Source: Chrysoperla carnea
Lineage: Eukaryota; Arthropoda; Insecta; Neuroptera; Chrysopidae
Assembly: GCF_905475395.1 (NCBI RefSeq)
Contig: NC_058341.1
Location: 32,193,501-32,257,500 of the forward strand
Length of the DNA stretch: 64,000 nucleotides
Reading direction: 5' to 3'
Position numbers and translations under genes: made by a program. How positions within the stretch are numbered: position 1 is the first letter of the stretch; each line of letters opens with the position of its first letter. The notes under the pieces are model-generated. The model was not told where the DNA came from, did no database searches, and saw nothing but the letters and a program-made list of their open reading frames with translations. This document shows positions 9,158 through 20,322 of the stretch, in pieces.

Positions 9158-12132
9158 ATGAAATTGTTTTTATTGTTTTCTCTCGTGTTGTTTGTGCGGG
9201 CGGAAGTCGAAAAGCAAAATAAAACTGGTGGTATGTAATAAATAATCCATTCATTTAAGGATGTACGAGCGCCAGGACAATTTTGGATAAAAGGCTTGAT
9301 TTTTTTCTATATGAAGTTGGGCTGAGTCTAAATCAATTCTGAAAATTTTAGGGGGGGGGGGAGGTTACCCCATTATTCAAATAAATAAGTGACTTCAAAA
9401 TTATCCATATTTAGCATTGGTCTTATGGAAAAACGGTAGATTGATGATATGTTTTCATAGATTTCTCCAAAACTAGTCGGTAGAAATTAAAAGAAAACTA
9501 TTTAAGTTAAAGTTAAAGCCTTCATAAATTATTGAAAAATAAAAAAAATCCATTGTGCCTGACTACTTAAGAATGTACGAGCCTTGTAGTGGGGCACAAA
9601 ACAAAAAATTAAATGTATTTTCTATGTTGATGGTAAATTATGTTAAATTATAACTTGACAATATAAAAGACGAAAAGTAAGAATACAATTTTTCGATATC
9701 TGGAGTAATTTTCAAAATATCGAAAATTTTGTTAAATTACTTAGCCTTTTATTTTTTGAGGCAGATATCGAAAAAATTTATTTATATTTTTCCCCTTCAT
9801 TCATGAAGTTATAATAAAACCCATCATCAAAGTTGAAAATAAGGTACAAATAATTTCAGCCAGAAGTCTAAACTTGCCTTGGCGCTCGTACTACCTTAAG
9901 ACTGTGTTTAATTGTGTTGATATATTTTATTTAAATAATATTTCAGGTTTTGGTTCATCTTTCAGTGGCATAACTTCAAAAGAGGTGAGTGAAATATTAC
10001 ATTTTAATTAACTTCCTGCATGCTTTGCGTGGTTGGTTTTCATAAACTGATTAATTTAATTCGGATAAGATGTCTGATAGCTTCCCAGACTCGCGCAGGT
10101 TCGTCATTTTATTCCAGAATTAATAACACAGAACAAAACCTCATGTTTTCAGATAATAAACATTTTAAAATACATTACGACCAAAACTCTTTGATTATGA
10201 CTTAATACATGCTTCAAATCTTTCATACCTTTCAAGAATTTTTATTTCGAAAACTAAGCGTTTAGAGAAAAAATAGAGTGCTTTTTTGCTTAAAACTGAT
10301 CAAAAAAAAAGTTTTTATTCACAATTTTAACGCTTTAGTGTACCATGTCCTTAAATCGGCCAAAAAATATTAATGATAATTGAAATCTAAAAATTGTTCA
10401 AATGTGAGAGATACTTTTCTAACTATCAACCCAACTTTTGTATATGCAACGCTTTTTAATGTTTAATTTTATATATTGCGACTAAAATTATTTATATTTA
10501 TGTAAATAAAATTTTGAATTCAAATTTTGAATAACAAGAATTTGAAAAGAAAAAATTAATATAATAAAATAATAATTTTACTGATGAAGACGGCAATTTC
10601 AATCACGGAAAATTAATTTTCTTGCAGGGTACGATTGATTCAAGTGAAACACAACCAGTGGAAGTACATGATCAAAATGAGGACATAAACCACCCAAAAT
10701 TGCTATCAGAACCACCAAAAAAAGAGAAAGGTCGTTTATCTGGTATAGGTCGTGGGATTGTTAAAGCAACAGGAAAAGGAATATCATCAGTTGCAGACAC
10801 AGTAGGAAGCGGAATTTCATCAGCAGTGAAAGCAGGCACTTCATTCATACCAACACCAAAAACTGGTGGTTTCGATTCTATTATCGATAAAATTCCTGGT
10901 GCTGACACATTTGGGAAAGTTGCTGATGAAATTTTGGATCGTGCTCGTGCAATTTATCCAGGTTATAACTTTAAACTTGTAATAATGTAATAATCAAATG
11001 CATAATTATTGAATTTTATTTTGAAACTTTGCAGGAACTAAATGGTGCGGAGGGGGAAATATTAGTAAATCCGATCATGATTTAGGATTGTTTGCCGATA
11101 CTGATGTTTGTTGCCGAGATCATGATATGTGCCCCAACAATATTGCCAGTGGGACAACAAAACACGGGCTTTATAATAATGGACTTTTTACACGGTACGA
11201 TTATGAAATTTATTTTCCAACTTGTACTGCAGTGACATAATTAGCAATAAATAATTTGCCTTCTTTCCTGCAAAGGCATCTACCACTCCTTGATTTTTTT
11301 TTTATATTAAAAGAAAAATTGACTAAAAAGATTTTTAATTACCTACAATTTAACTATCTACAAAAAAGATTATTACCATTTTTGGCTTAAAGTGTACAGT
11401 TACGGGGTTAGAGGTTGTAACGTTTTTTCTAAAAATGGAGACACTTCCCCCATCCAAATTTGTAAGTGTTTGTAATGTGTATTTACATTCAGTACGTGAT
11501 ACTGAACCTATTTAAATAAAAAAATAATTTACTTAATTTAATGCAGAAAAAAATTATCTGTAATCTGAAGTAGGTACCGAAACACTACCCGATGTGTATC
11601 GCCTGAAGTCGAATTGAGGCTACATCTACTAAAGAAGGAAGTTAAAGGTCAAGTCCGTGGAATAAATATTTATAAAAACTCATGATAATTTAGAGAATAA
11701 GAAAACTCACAGATCAAAAGTAGGGGCACAATCAATAATATCAAATAATTTTCATGTTTTTCAGGTCTCATTGTGATTGCGATACTGAATTTTATGATTG
11801 TTTATTAAAAAATTCAAAATCTTCATTACCTTCATCACAATTGGGTATAACATATTTTAATATTCTTGGACCTCAGTGTTTTAAAGAAGATTATCCAATC
11901 AAAAGTTGTTTGAAATCAGTTGTAACAGACAGGTAAGTGTGACCTGAAAGCTCTAAAAAGCTTCTATTTATAATTAATAAATTAAATAACTTTGTAAAAT
12001 ATCTTATACTATTTTTTCTTTTCCAGTAATTTAACAAAGTGTACGGAATATGAGCTTGATACTTCATCTAAACCAGTTTTCCAATGGTTTGATAACAAAT
12101 TGTTTTGGGGTGTTCCCTTAATTAATGGATAA
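9158..12132 (+). CDS. Secreted group III phospholipase A2, copy 1
   Basis: Group III enzymes hydrolyse the sn-2 ester of phospholipids using calcium. Six exons are inferred from GT-AG borders and frame: 9158-9230, 9947-9984, 10628-10961, 11035-11194, 11765-11932, 12027-12132, giving 292 residues. A signal peptide ends near Ala15. Residues 16-149 form an extension with EKGRLSGIGR (70-79) and three 11-residue units at 80-112. The enzyme starts at GTKWCGGGN (149-157), the calcium loop. The catalytic block is CCRDHDMC (174-181), with His178 and Asp179, and CDCD lies at 205-208. The enzyme part has ten cysteines, as expected for five disulfides. Sequons NIS (157) and NLT (259) are shared by all four copies. 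An RAR site at 142-144 could release the mature enzyme. Function (immune, digestive, salivary or venom) cannot be told apart from sequence alone. Confidence 0.93.
9259..9895. mobile_element. Non-autonomous DNA element in intron 1, TTAA-flanked
   Basis: The left end GGATGTACGAGCGCCAGGAC and the right end, reading GGTAGTACGAGCGCCAAGGC on the opposite strand, are inverted repeats. TTAA sits directly outside both ends (9255-9258 and 9896-9899), as for elements that insert at TTAA. A third, internal copy of the end, AAGAATGTACGAGCC, lies near 9570-9585, suggesting nesting or internal duplication. There is no coding frame. A run of eleven G residues lies near 9351-9361. Family assignment to piggyBac-like elements rests only on the TTAA target. 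Confidence 0.7.
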
Positions 12133-12199
12133 ATAAATAAAAATACTTCCAATGTTATTTAGAAAAATGAAAGTTAAATTATGTTTGTACAAAAATAAA
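12132..12199 (+). terminator. Poly(A) signals of phospholipase copy 1
   Basis: AATAAA occurs overlapping the stop (12132-12137, 12136-12141) and again at 12194-12199, 62 bases after the stop codon. The last is the best placed. Copies 2, 3 and 4 have AATAAA at 16881-16886, 19880-19885 and 22961-22966. Confidence 0.5.
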
Positions 12200-12471
12200 A
12201 AATACTTTTAAATACTCGAATGTCGAATGTTTTAATATTATTTTTAATTATTCTAAATAATAAAACAAACGTACTAAAGGAATCCAAAATGTATCCAAAA
12301 ATGAAGGGATTTTGTGTGTTACAAATTATTTATATATAAAATAAATATTTACATAAAAAATTAATTGATTTCAGTCATTTTAAAATGCAAGGCCAAAGTC
12401 AGAGGTCACAAATTTATCAATTTTGATTAAATTTTTAATCTCAGGCATCACTATATACTATTTCTCAAGTG

Positions 12472-12764
12472 ATAGGGTAATGCTTTTTTTATTAAGGGGG
12501 GACATGAGTATGAGATATAAAAAAAAAGGGTATTTATGTGATTTTTTTGTAAACTGATAATTGTAACTGTATAAATTATTAAGTATTATTCTAAGAATAT
12601 CTTGCTAAATTTTCAATATTTTGTTTTAGCAAAATATTCTTAGAATAGTACTTAATAATTTATACAGCTACAATTATCAGTTTACAAAAATATCACATAA
12701 ATATCCTTTTTTTTTTTGGTATCTCATACCCATGTCCCCCCTTAATAAAAAAAGCATTACCCTT
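12472..12764. mobile_element. Near-perfect foldback MITE downstream of copy 1
   Basis: Two arms of about 135 bases face each other: the left begins AGGGTAATGCTTTTTTTATT and the right ends AAAAAAAGCATTACCCTT. Inside, GTATTTATGTGATTTTTTTG, ATAATTGTA and CTTAGAATA blocks pair almost without mismatch around a short loop near 12605-12630. AAGTG is found just outside both ends (12467-12471 and 12765-12769) and may be the target duplication. There is no coding capacity. The close arm identity implies recent insertion or arm-to-arm conversion. Confidence 0.8.
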
Positions 12765-14125
12765 AAGTGGAACTGGTGAGAACCGAGCTAGTAAGGATTG
12801 TTTCATCTGAAATTAAAAAAACCAAAGGGATTTCTTTAGTTCACAAGTTTATCTTGAATTTGAAGGAAGGAATTAACAAAATATTTCTTTTTGAAGTTTA
12901 GGTGAAGGTGCATCCAAAAAACTTTGATTTTTGCCAAAAATTGCCCAAAAAGAGCGCTCAGAGACTCAATTGTTTCAATTTGTCTGTTTTGATCCAAATG
13001 ATTTAAAATTTTCCAAGAATAATAGTATTAGAAAATAAAGAATAAAAATTCAAAAACTAATTAAGTTTCTTAAAATTTTCTTACTCTGTTTCTTTAACGG
13101 AGAAAAAATTCAAAAGCACCTCAGTCTTTTTCGTATTTTTTCAAACTTTAAATAATTAATAGCTCTGAAACTTTTAATTTTTTGGAATTTTAAAAAAAAA
13201 TCAGTTTATTAGTTTATTATATTATAAATTTTCAGTACTTACATATATTTGTGCTTGGATACTTAGATAAATATAATACTTAGATAAATATATATGCTAT
13301 GGTAGATGAATGCAAAAGAAAAATTTTGGATTTCCGAAAAAAAACATTGTGGCCTTGACCCTTAAGGTTATCACAATTTTAAAAATATAAGAAATGGTTA
13401 TTACTTCCGTTATTTCTATAAAATGTTACTATTTATCAATTAAGTTACTGTTTGTTATGCATCTTTGAATAAATAATATCGAAATTTATTCTTTGTCCCT
13501 TCAACGCATATAGTTCTAGAGATGTAATGTTTCCCTTCGTAAATACGATGATGATTCGATGTTTGTGTTTCGGCTGAAAAACTCCTAAACAAGCAAGTGG
13601 CCGTCGGAGTCAGAGGATGATGTGCTTCTTTTGATAATTTTTATAAATCAACTTATAAAAACTACTTCGAATCGATGAGAATTGAAACAAAAAATTTATT
13701 TCATTTGCTCAAAAACGAATTATTAGTTAGTTCTGTTGCTACCTACATTTGGGTATGTTTACTTTTTCAAAATATCGAAAATTGAAAATTTTGTTTAATT
13801 ATTCAGCTTTCGATATTTCGAAAATCAAGGCATATATTCTATAACATTGCTTTATATGTTTACTTTCTATTAAAAAGTTTCTTTTTAATTCATTCCAAGT
13901 GTAAATTATCAAAAATATGTCGTTTTTTGAGATTTCTCTATAAGAGCCAATGTATTTTATATCAAATTTCAAGAACTTTTTTTTTTTTTAAATTTGCATG
14001 GGTACCACTGCCTATAAAAAAATGTTGAGCCTTTAAATCAAAAATTGTTGTCATGCTCATACATTCTTAAAAACTCAAAAATGTTTATCAAATTTTTATT
14101 AGTTTTGAACTTTTATCAAACTACG

Positions 14126-14242
14126 GAAGTAGTTTGATGTTATTATTATATAATATCATCACGTTTTACTCTCATTACCCTTGACAGCTATGAAAGAAGA
14201 TAAGACAAAAAAGAGTATAAATATATTTATTTTGGGTAAATA
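14126..14242 (+). promoter_or_regulatory. Core promoter of phospholipase copy 2
   Basis: GAAGTAGTTTGATGT (14126-14140) is identical to the copy 1 block. TTTTACTCTCATTACCCTTGA, AGATAAGACAA and a TATAAATA box at 14216-14223 follow in the same order, ending with TTATTTTGGGTAA. The ATG is at 14354. Confidence 0.6.
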
Positions 14243-14353
14243 GAATTTTTAAAATCAGGAACTGATTATCAGCTTTGTCCAAGTTTAATAATTTAATTTG
14301 TTGTATTTTTTATTGAAATTTGTTATTGGTGGAATTAAAAGAAATTTTGAAAA

Positions 14354-16849
14354 ATGAAATTGCTGCTATTGTTTGCTTTGGTGATGTTCGTTCAAGCGGA
14401 AGTGGAAAATCAAAATATAACAGAAACTGGTATGTCTTTAAATCATAAAATTTTTTTCATTTTTACTAAAATTTTTTTTTTTTTTTTTTTGATTTTCTAG
14501 GATTTAAAAGCTTTCCATTCAATAAAATATTTTCAAAAGGGGTAAGTATGTGGATTATTTATTATTTTGAATTTTTGATATTTATGATATCCCAAAAAGA
14601 TCACATTTAAATATTAGTGTCATAAAGAGGGTAAATTTATTGCTCTTGAATGCAATATTTCATTTTTTGGTACATTAAACGTATATATCTCCCTAAATAA
14701 ATAGAAAAAGACTTACAAGTCAAATTGTATTAAATTTTACTTATTTTCTAAAATTTTTCTCATAATTAAAAATTAATTTGGCTTATATAAATCAGTAAAC
14801 TAAACTTTCTCTTTAAAATGGGGAGGGTTATGTGTTTGACTGATATACATTTATGTTCATCTGTTCGGACCTAGCTTCTAAACTACTTAGCATAATTTGG
14901 ATGAGGTATCGTTGGAATCATCTTGATTGCCCGCTGGTTATAGACTATGTGGCGTAACATTAAATTGAATATGGCGCCTTCTAAAGGACATAATATTATG
15001 ATCGAAAAAGCGATTTATAAAACGATAAACAAATTTACTTTAAGGGTGCGGGTGAAATAAATAAAACCGAAGAGACTACAACACGTGACCCAAATATAGT
15101 GGTTGCACCACCAAAAAAAGAAAATGGTCGTTTGTCTGGAATAGGTCGTGAAATTGTAAAAGCAACAGGACATGGAATATCATCAGTAGGAAGTGCAGTA
15201 GGAAGCGGAATATCTTCGGCAATAAAGGCAGGCACTAAATACATACCATCATCAAATACCGGTGGTTTCGATCAATTTATTGGTAAAATTCCTGGTGCAC
15301 ATGCGCTTGGAAAAGCTAAGGATGAAGTTTTGAGTCGGGCTCGTTCAATTTATCCAGGTTATATCTTTAAACTTATGTAATAATCAAATGCGTAATGAAT
15401 GGGATAGGTATATATATTTATTTTTGTTTTGAAACTTTTTAGGAACTAAGTGGTGTGGAGGCGGTAATATTAGTAAATCTGATAACGATTTGGGTTTGTT
15501 TGCCGATACTGATGTTTGTTGTCGAGAACATGATATGTGTCCAAGTAATATGGACGCCGGTGCAACTAAGCATGGTCTTTACAATACTGGACTTTTTACA
15601 CGGTAGGATTCAAATTTTTTATAAGTTTCTAATTCTCTCATTTCGTTTGCCATATTTTTTAAGGTAGCACTATCACCAGTCAGAAATAGTTCACAAATAT
15701 CTGAATTTTCAATATACAAGTATAAACTAATCCTCAATAATCAAGAAGGAGGATTACGCCAAAATAAGGATTTTAAATTAGGAATATGTATCCAGAAATG
15801 CGTTTTCATAAATCTCATAAAAATTTCTAAACTTTTGTTTTGAATGTCCTTTTTTAAATATTCAGTTTCTCAAAGCAGTTTTTTTAAATATTTTAGTTTC
15901 TTTTAATAAAGGAGTTTCAAATTTTAAATTTTAGATATTTTCTATGTGTAGCCTTAAATGCGTAGATATAGGCATAAACTTGTTTACTTTAAACTGATGG
16001 CAAGAGGAAGTATGAAACAGCCATGTTTTGAAGGAGACACTTTTTGACAGATAATTTTTCGAATGTACAAAGATTTTGAATGTTTAACAATCCTTTAAAA
16101 AAACTGAGACTGCTAAGGGATACATTCAGAAACGCTCAGTTCAAAAAAATATGGCTCTTTCATGAAGACTCTCCTGACGAAATAAAAATTATTTACATAC
16201 CCTTAATACCAGGTTACTGTTATCTTCTTAAAGTGGGTACTAAAAAATTTTTATTTACCTGGAAAAAGAAGAAACAATTAATGAAAAATTTTGAGTTATA
16301 TTTGTAATAATCTGCACTTGGTTTTGGAAATTGTTACAATTTAAACTTTCAACTTTATTTATAATTAAAATTGTTCAAAATATTTAGTTTATTCTAAATT
16401 TTCAATTTCTAATTCAATTAAATTTTTTTCAGATCCCATTGTGATTGCGATACTAAATTTTATGACTGTTTATTAAATAATTCCAAATTTTCAATACCGT
16501 CATCACAATTGGGTGTTACATATTTTAACATTCTTGGACCTCAATGTTACAAAGAAGAATACCCAATCAAAGGCTGTTTACAATTCGTTGTAACAGAAAG
16601 GTAAGTCTTTGTCGAGTTACAACTTCTTTTTCAGAATTATCTATAGGATGTACAATTCCAATTTGAATTAATACTTTTCATTGTATTAGAAAATTAATTT
16701 ACAAATTTTTTTAATTATTTATAATTTAATTATTATTTTCCAGTAATTTAACAAAGTGTACAGAATATGAGCTTGATACGACATTGACACCAATTTTCCA
16801 ATGGTTCGATAATAAAATATTTTGGGGTGTTCCTTTAATTAATGGATAA
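14354..16849 (+). CDS. Secreted group III phospholipase A2, copy 2
   Basis: Six exons: 14354-14429, 14501-14541, 15045-15357, 15443-15602, 16433-16600, 16744-16849, giving 287 residues. Exons 4, 5 and 6 are exactly the same length as in copy 1 (160, 168, 106), with the same phases. The signal peptide ends near Ala15. The extension is like copy 1 and keeps ENGRLSGIGR (65-74) and 11-residue units EIVKATGHGIS and SVGSAVGSGIS (75-96). The enzyme begins GTKWCGGGN (144-152). The catalytic block is CCREHDMC, with His173 and Asp174. All ten cysteines and both shared sequons remain. LSRARSIYPG precedes the enzyme, so basic-site processing is plausible. The second exon is only 41 bases. An unrelated repeat-like stretch lies in intron 2 (about 14870-15000). 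Copy 2 is the closest relative of copy 1, and no disabling change is seen. Confidence 0.93.
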
Positions 16850-17460
16850 ATTAAAATCAGTATTTATTAACAAATGTTTTAATAAAAAATATTTAATATT
16901 TTAATAATTTTGTTAATTATTAAATTCCCAGTATGAAAATTATCCAAACATTCCCGCATCTTTACGAAATTATTTTGAAAATTGAACTCTTTAAAATGAT
17001 AAAACGAGTACTTTCTGAGAAATTCGATTAATTCATTTGTCCGTTTATTTGGTAATAAAAATATTTTGTAAGGACGATACATAAGCTAACTTTACATTCA
17101 ATGAGCCACCGTTGCATTACGACCGTTGAATTATCCAACCGTTTTCCTAGGAAAGTAAATCTTGCGCAGTGTTAAAAATGCAAGCGTTATATTAAAAAAA
17201 TATTACTAAAATTATTGAAAATTTTAAACTATGGAATATGCAAATTTGTTGTCAGACAAATGAACTAAAGATTATTTCACAGCACGTATACAATAAGAGA
17301 AAAACTAATCATTGAGTCTTATAATTAGTTGATTATTCATGCATTTGCCATGTAAAATCATTTTTATTTTATAGTAACCTCCATTATTATTAGCCTATCG
17401 GTGCTTAATTCACGCTGGCGTACTAGTGCTTAATTCGTATTGAGCGGTTTTCTCATACTG

Positions 17461-17545
17461 GTGGTTTTTAACCACCGAACCATAAACAGGGGTGTTATAA
17501 GGTGATATGTGAGTGTGTCTTTACCCCTTGGCTTCTGTTGACTCT
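17461..17545 (-). repeat. Fragment of the repeat at 5105-5285
   Basis: The stretch AACCACCGAACCATAAACAG then GGGGTGTTATAAGGTG and TGTGAGTGTGTCTTT resembles the reverse complement of the end of the repeat at 5105-5285. GGTGGTTTTTAACCACC here also forms a small hairpin. Confidence 0.4.
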
Positions 17546-18052
17546 TAATAATATTATAACACATTGTATAAGCGTGTAGTAAATTTTAAGGTCAAATTAT
17601 AATGATATTCAAATATGTAAAATGATTCCTTTAATGTAGGTTAAAATTATCCCTATTTTATGTGTAAAATTACAATATATAATATATAATAGGTAAAATG
17701 ATATTTTTAATTAATTAAAGAGGTTATTTTGATTAATTTAAATACTAACCATGTTTCCTAAATGACGCCAATAGTTCCTGAAAACGTACTCTAATATTTC
17801 CTATTCTTCAAATACTTGGAAAAAAAAGTTTTAAAAATTAAATCAGATTGATACACCGGTGCATTAATAAGAAGTACGATTGTGGCAACTTTAATATTTC
17901 TGTAAATTATTAAATTTTATATTTCTGGATCTTTGTTACGTTTTTTTTTTACCATGAGCTGTTATTTTGTATAAATAGTTCTTGGAATTATTTGTCTAAT
18001 AATGCGACTGTATCGTTTACAAGTGTTCACAAAATTTTGAATACTAAAGGCA

Positions 18053-18160
18053 GGAGTAGTTTGATGTTTTCCCACACAATTACCTACTCATTTCTAAAAT
18101 TAACCATGAAAGCCAGAAAATAAAATGTATAAAATTTACTTATTTTAAGTAATTTTTTGT
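18053..18160 (+). promoter_or_regulatory. Core promoter of phospholipase copy 3
   Basis: GAGTAGTTTGATGT (18054-18067) matches copies 1 and 2. The middle block is more diverged (CATTTCTAAAATTAACCATG), then AGAAAATAAA and a TATAAAA box at 18128-18134 followed by TTATTTTAAGTAATTTTTTG. The ATG is at 18206, so the leader is shorter than in copies 1 and 2. Confidence 0.55.
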
Positions 18161-18205
18161 TTGTATTAGCGTTGTTATTGGTGAAATAAATTGAAATTTA
18201 TAAAA

Positions 18206-19837
18206 ATGAAATTTTATTTATTGTTTGCTTTTATATTATTTGTTCAAGCGGAAGTGAAAAATCAAAATAAATTGAGTGGTAAGAGTTTCATTTTCAGCTA
18301 ATTTTTTTCCCACATTTAAATATTTAATTTTATCTTCCAGAATTTGGAGGTTTTCCATTGAATAACGTATTTTCAAAGGAGGTATGTGAAATTGTTTACA
18401 CATATACTATTATATTTTTGGCAAATAAATCGGCACAACTCCATCTTTTCAAAATATCTCATTGATATTGATCCCAAATGAATTTTTAATTTTTTTTTAC
18501 CCATTACACATTAACGTAACATATGAAGTAAATTTATTTGAAGGGCATTAGTGATTTAAATAAAACACATCTGGATGATTCACATATTCCGAATGACAAT
18601 ATAAATCACGCAAAAATAATAACAGCACAACCAAAACTAGAAAAAGGCCGTTTATCTGGCATGGGTCGTGATATTATAGTACATGCAGCAGAAGTAATGT
18701 TATTGGCAATAAAACCGTTCATACCAAAGCCCAAAACGGATGGTTTCGATACATTCATTAGAAAATTCCCCGGTGCAGAGCAAATAAAAAACGCTACGGC
18801 GGAAATTTTGAGACACTCTCGTGCAATTTATCCAGGTTATATCTTTGAAAATTTAAGGTTCTTGAATAGTTGGAATTTATTTTGATATTTTGTAGGAACT
18901 AAATGGTGTGGAGATGGAAATATAAGTGATTTTGATAATGATTTAGGTTTGTTCGCTGATGCCGATGTTTGTTGCCGAGAGCATGATAAATGTCCCACTT
19001 TTATTGTCCGTGGTGGAAGTAAATTTGGGCTTTATAATAACGGACTTTTTACAAGGTAGAGTAACTGAAATTTTCTGACTTTTTGTGTAAAAATTTAATT
19101 ATAAAGAATATAAAAGCAAAATAATATTTTGACACCAAAAATAAAATTGCATTAGAAAAAAAATTTTCCCAGTTATAATTTTCGTTACTTTATGGCATTG
19201 TCATAGCTGCCCTTTTTTTGATCGAAAAAATTTTCATCATAGCTCTGATTCGATACACTTCATCGCTTAACCCGAAATATACTGTTAAAAAAATTCACAA
19301 AAGCTTATAAGAAAACATGCTGCAATTTGAATAAAACAGAGCCGCAGCAGATTTACCTATGCATCTTTGTCCTATAATTATTTATATTTTTGTCCTATAT
19401 TTCAAAGTAATTTATTTCAGGTCACATTGTGATTGCGATACTGCTTTTTATGAATGCTTATTAAAGAATTCCAAATTATCATTACCGTCATTACAATTAG
19501 GTGTTACATACTTTAACATTCTTGGACCCCAATGCTTCAAAGAAGATTATCCAATCAAAAATTGCTTAAAATCAGTTTTAACAGTAAGGTAAGGCACATT
19601 AAATTCGGAATAAGTTAATAACTATTCCTTAATCTCTAAAAATTACCAAAGTAAAAGAGAAGCTAATTTGATTCTAATATGAAAATCGATTCTTCACTAT
19701 TAAAATTTTCTATTATTGTTCTTTTTTTTTCTAGTAATTTAACAAAGTGTACGGAATATGAGCTTGATGCGACAGCTAACCCAGTTTATCAATGGTTTGA
19801 CAATAAACTGTTTTGGATTGTTTCATTGCTCAATTGA
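18206..19837 (+). CDS. Secreted group III phospholipase A2, copy 3 (shortened extension)
   Basis: Six exons: 18206-18278, 18341-18381, 18544-18835, 18896-19055, 19421-19588, 19735-19837, giving 278 residues. The signal peptide ends near Ala15. Exon 3 is 42 bases shorter than in copy 1: after EKGRLSGMGR the glycine-rich 11-residue units are replaced by one hydrophobic stretch, VHAAEVMLLAIKPFIP. The enzyme starts GTKWCGDGN at residue 136. The catalytic block is CCREHDKC, with His165 and Asp166; the usual Met before the last Cys is Lys here. All ten cysteines are kept. LRHSRAIYPG before the enzyme contains RHSR, which fits a furin-type cleavage site. The C-terminus ends one codon earlier than in copies 1 and 2 and lacks their GVPLING ending. 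The gene appears intact. Confidence 0.92.
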
Positions 19838-20322
19838 TAAAGTTTTTTGTATATTTGTGGTAAAAATATGTTAAAAAAAAATAAAGTCAGACTTTCATCA
19901 GTAAATCACTGATGATCTGTATCCATGAAAATCATATTACTCACCAACTGAGACCTTAATCTTATATCGCTTCGTTTTAATAAAATTATTTGTCTTGTTA
20001 AAGCTGCTTGACTAAAATTAGGATCATGGATTAATTTAGAATTAATTCATATCTTGATTTCTCTAATTTTGTGTGATGTATCGAACGCATTACGTATTGA
20101 ATATTTCAATATCTATCAAACCATAAAATATAATTATATTTCATCTTTCGATATAAAAATCTATTTTTCATCAAGAAATACACAGTTTATTGGTAGCTAC
20201 AGAAGAAAATAATGTATTAACAATTATCGATTTATTATCAGGAATATTCTTCAACCTTGTAACTTTATAATAAATTCAATTATTGTAACAATTAAAATAA
20301 TTTTTTTTAATAAAAATTAATT

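Noticed and set aside
16080-16307. 75-codon ATG frame inside intron 4 of phospholipase copy 2
   Set aside because: It has no counterpart in the matching introns of the other copies, no signal peptide and no known similarity.
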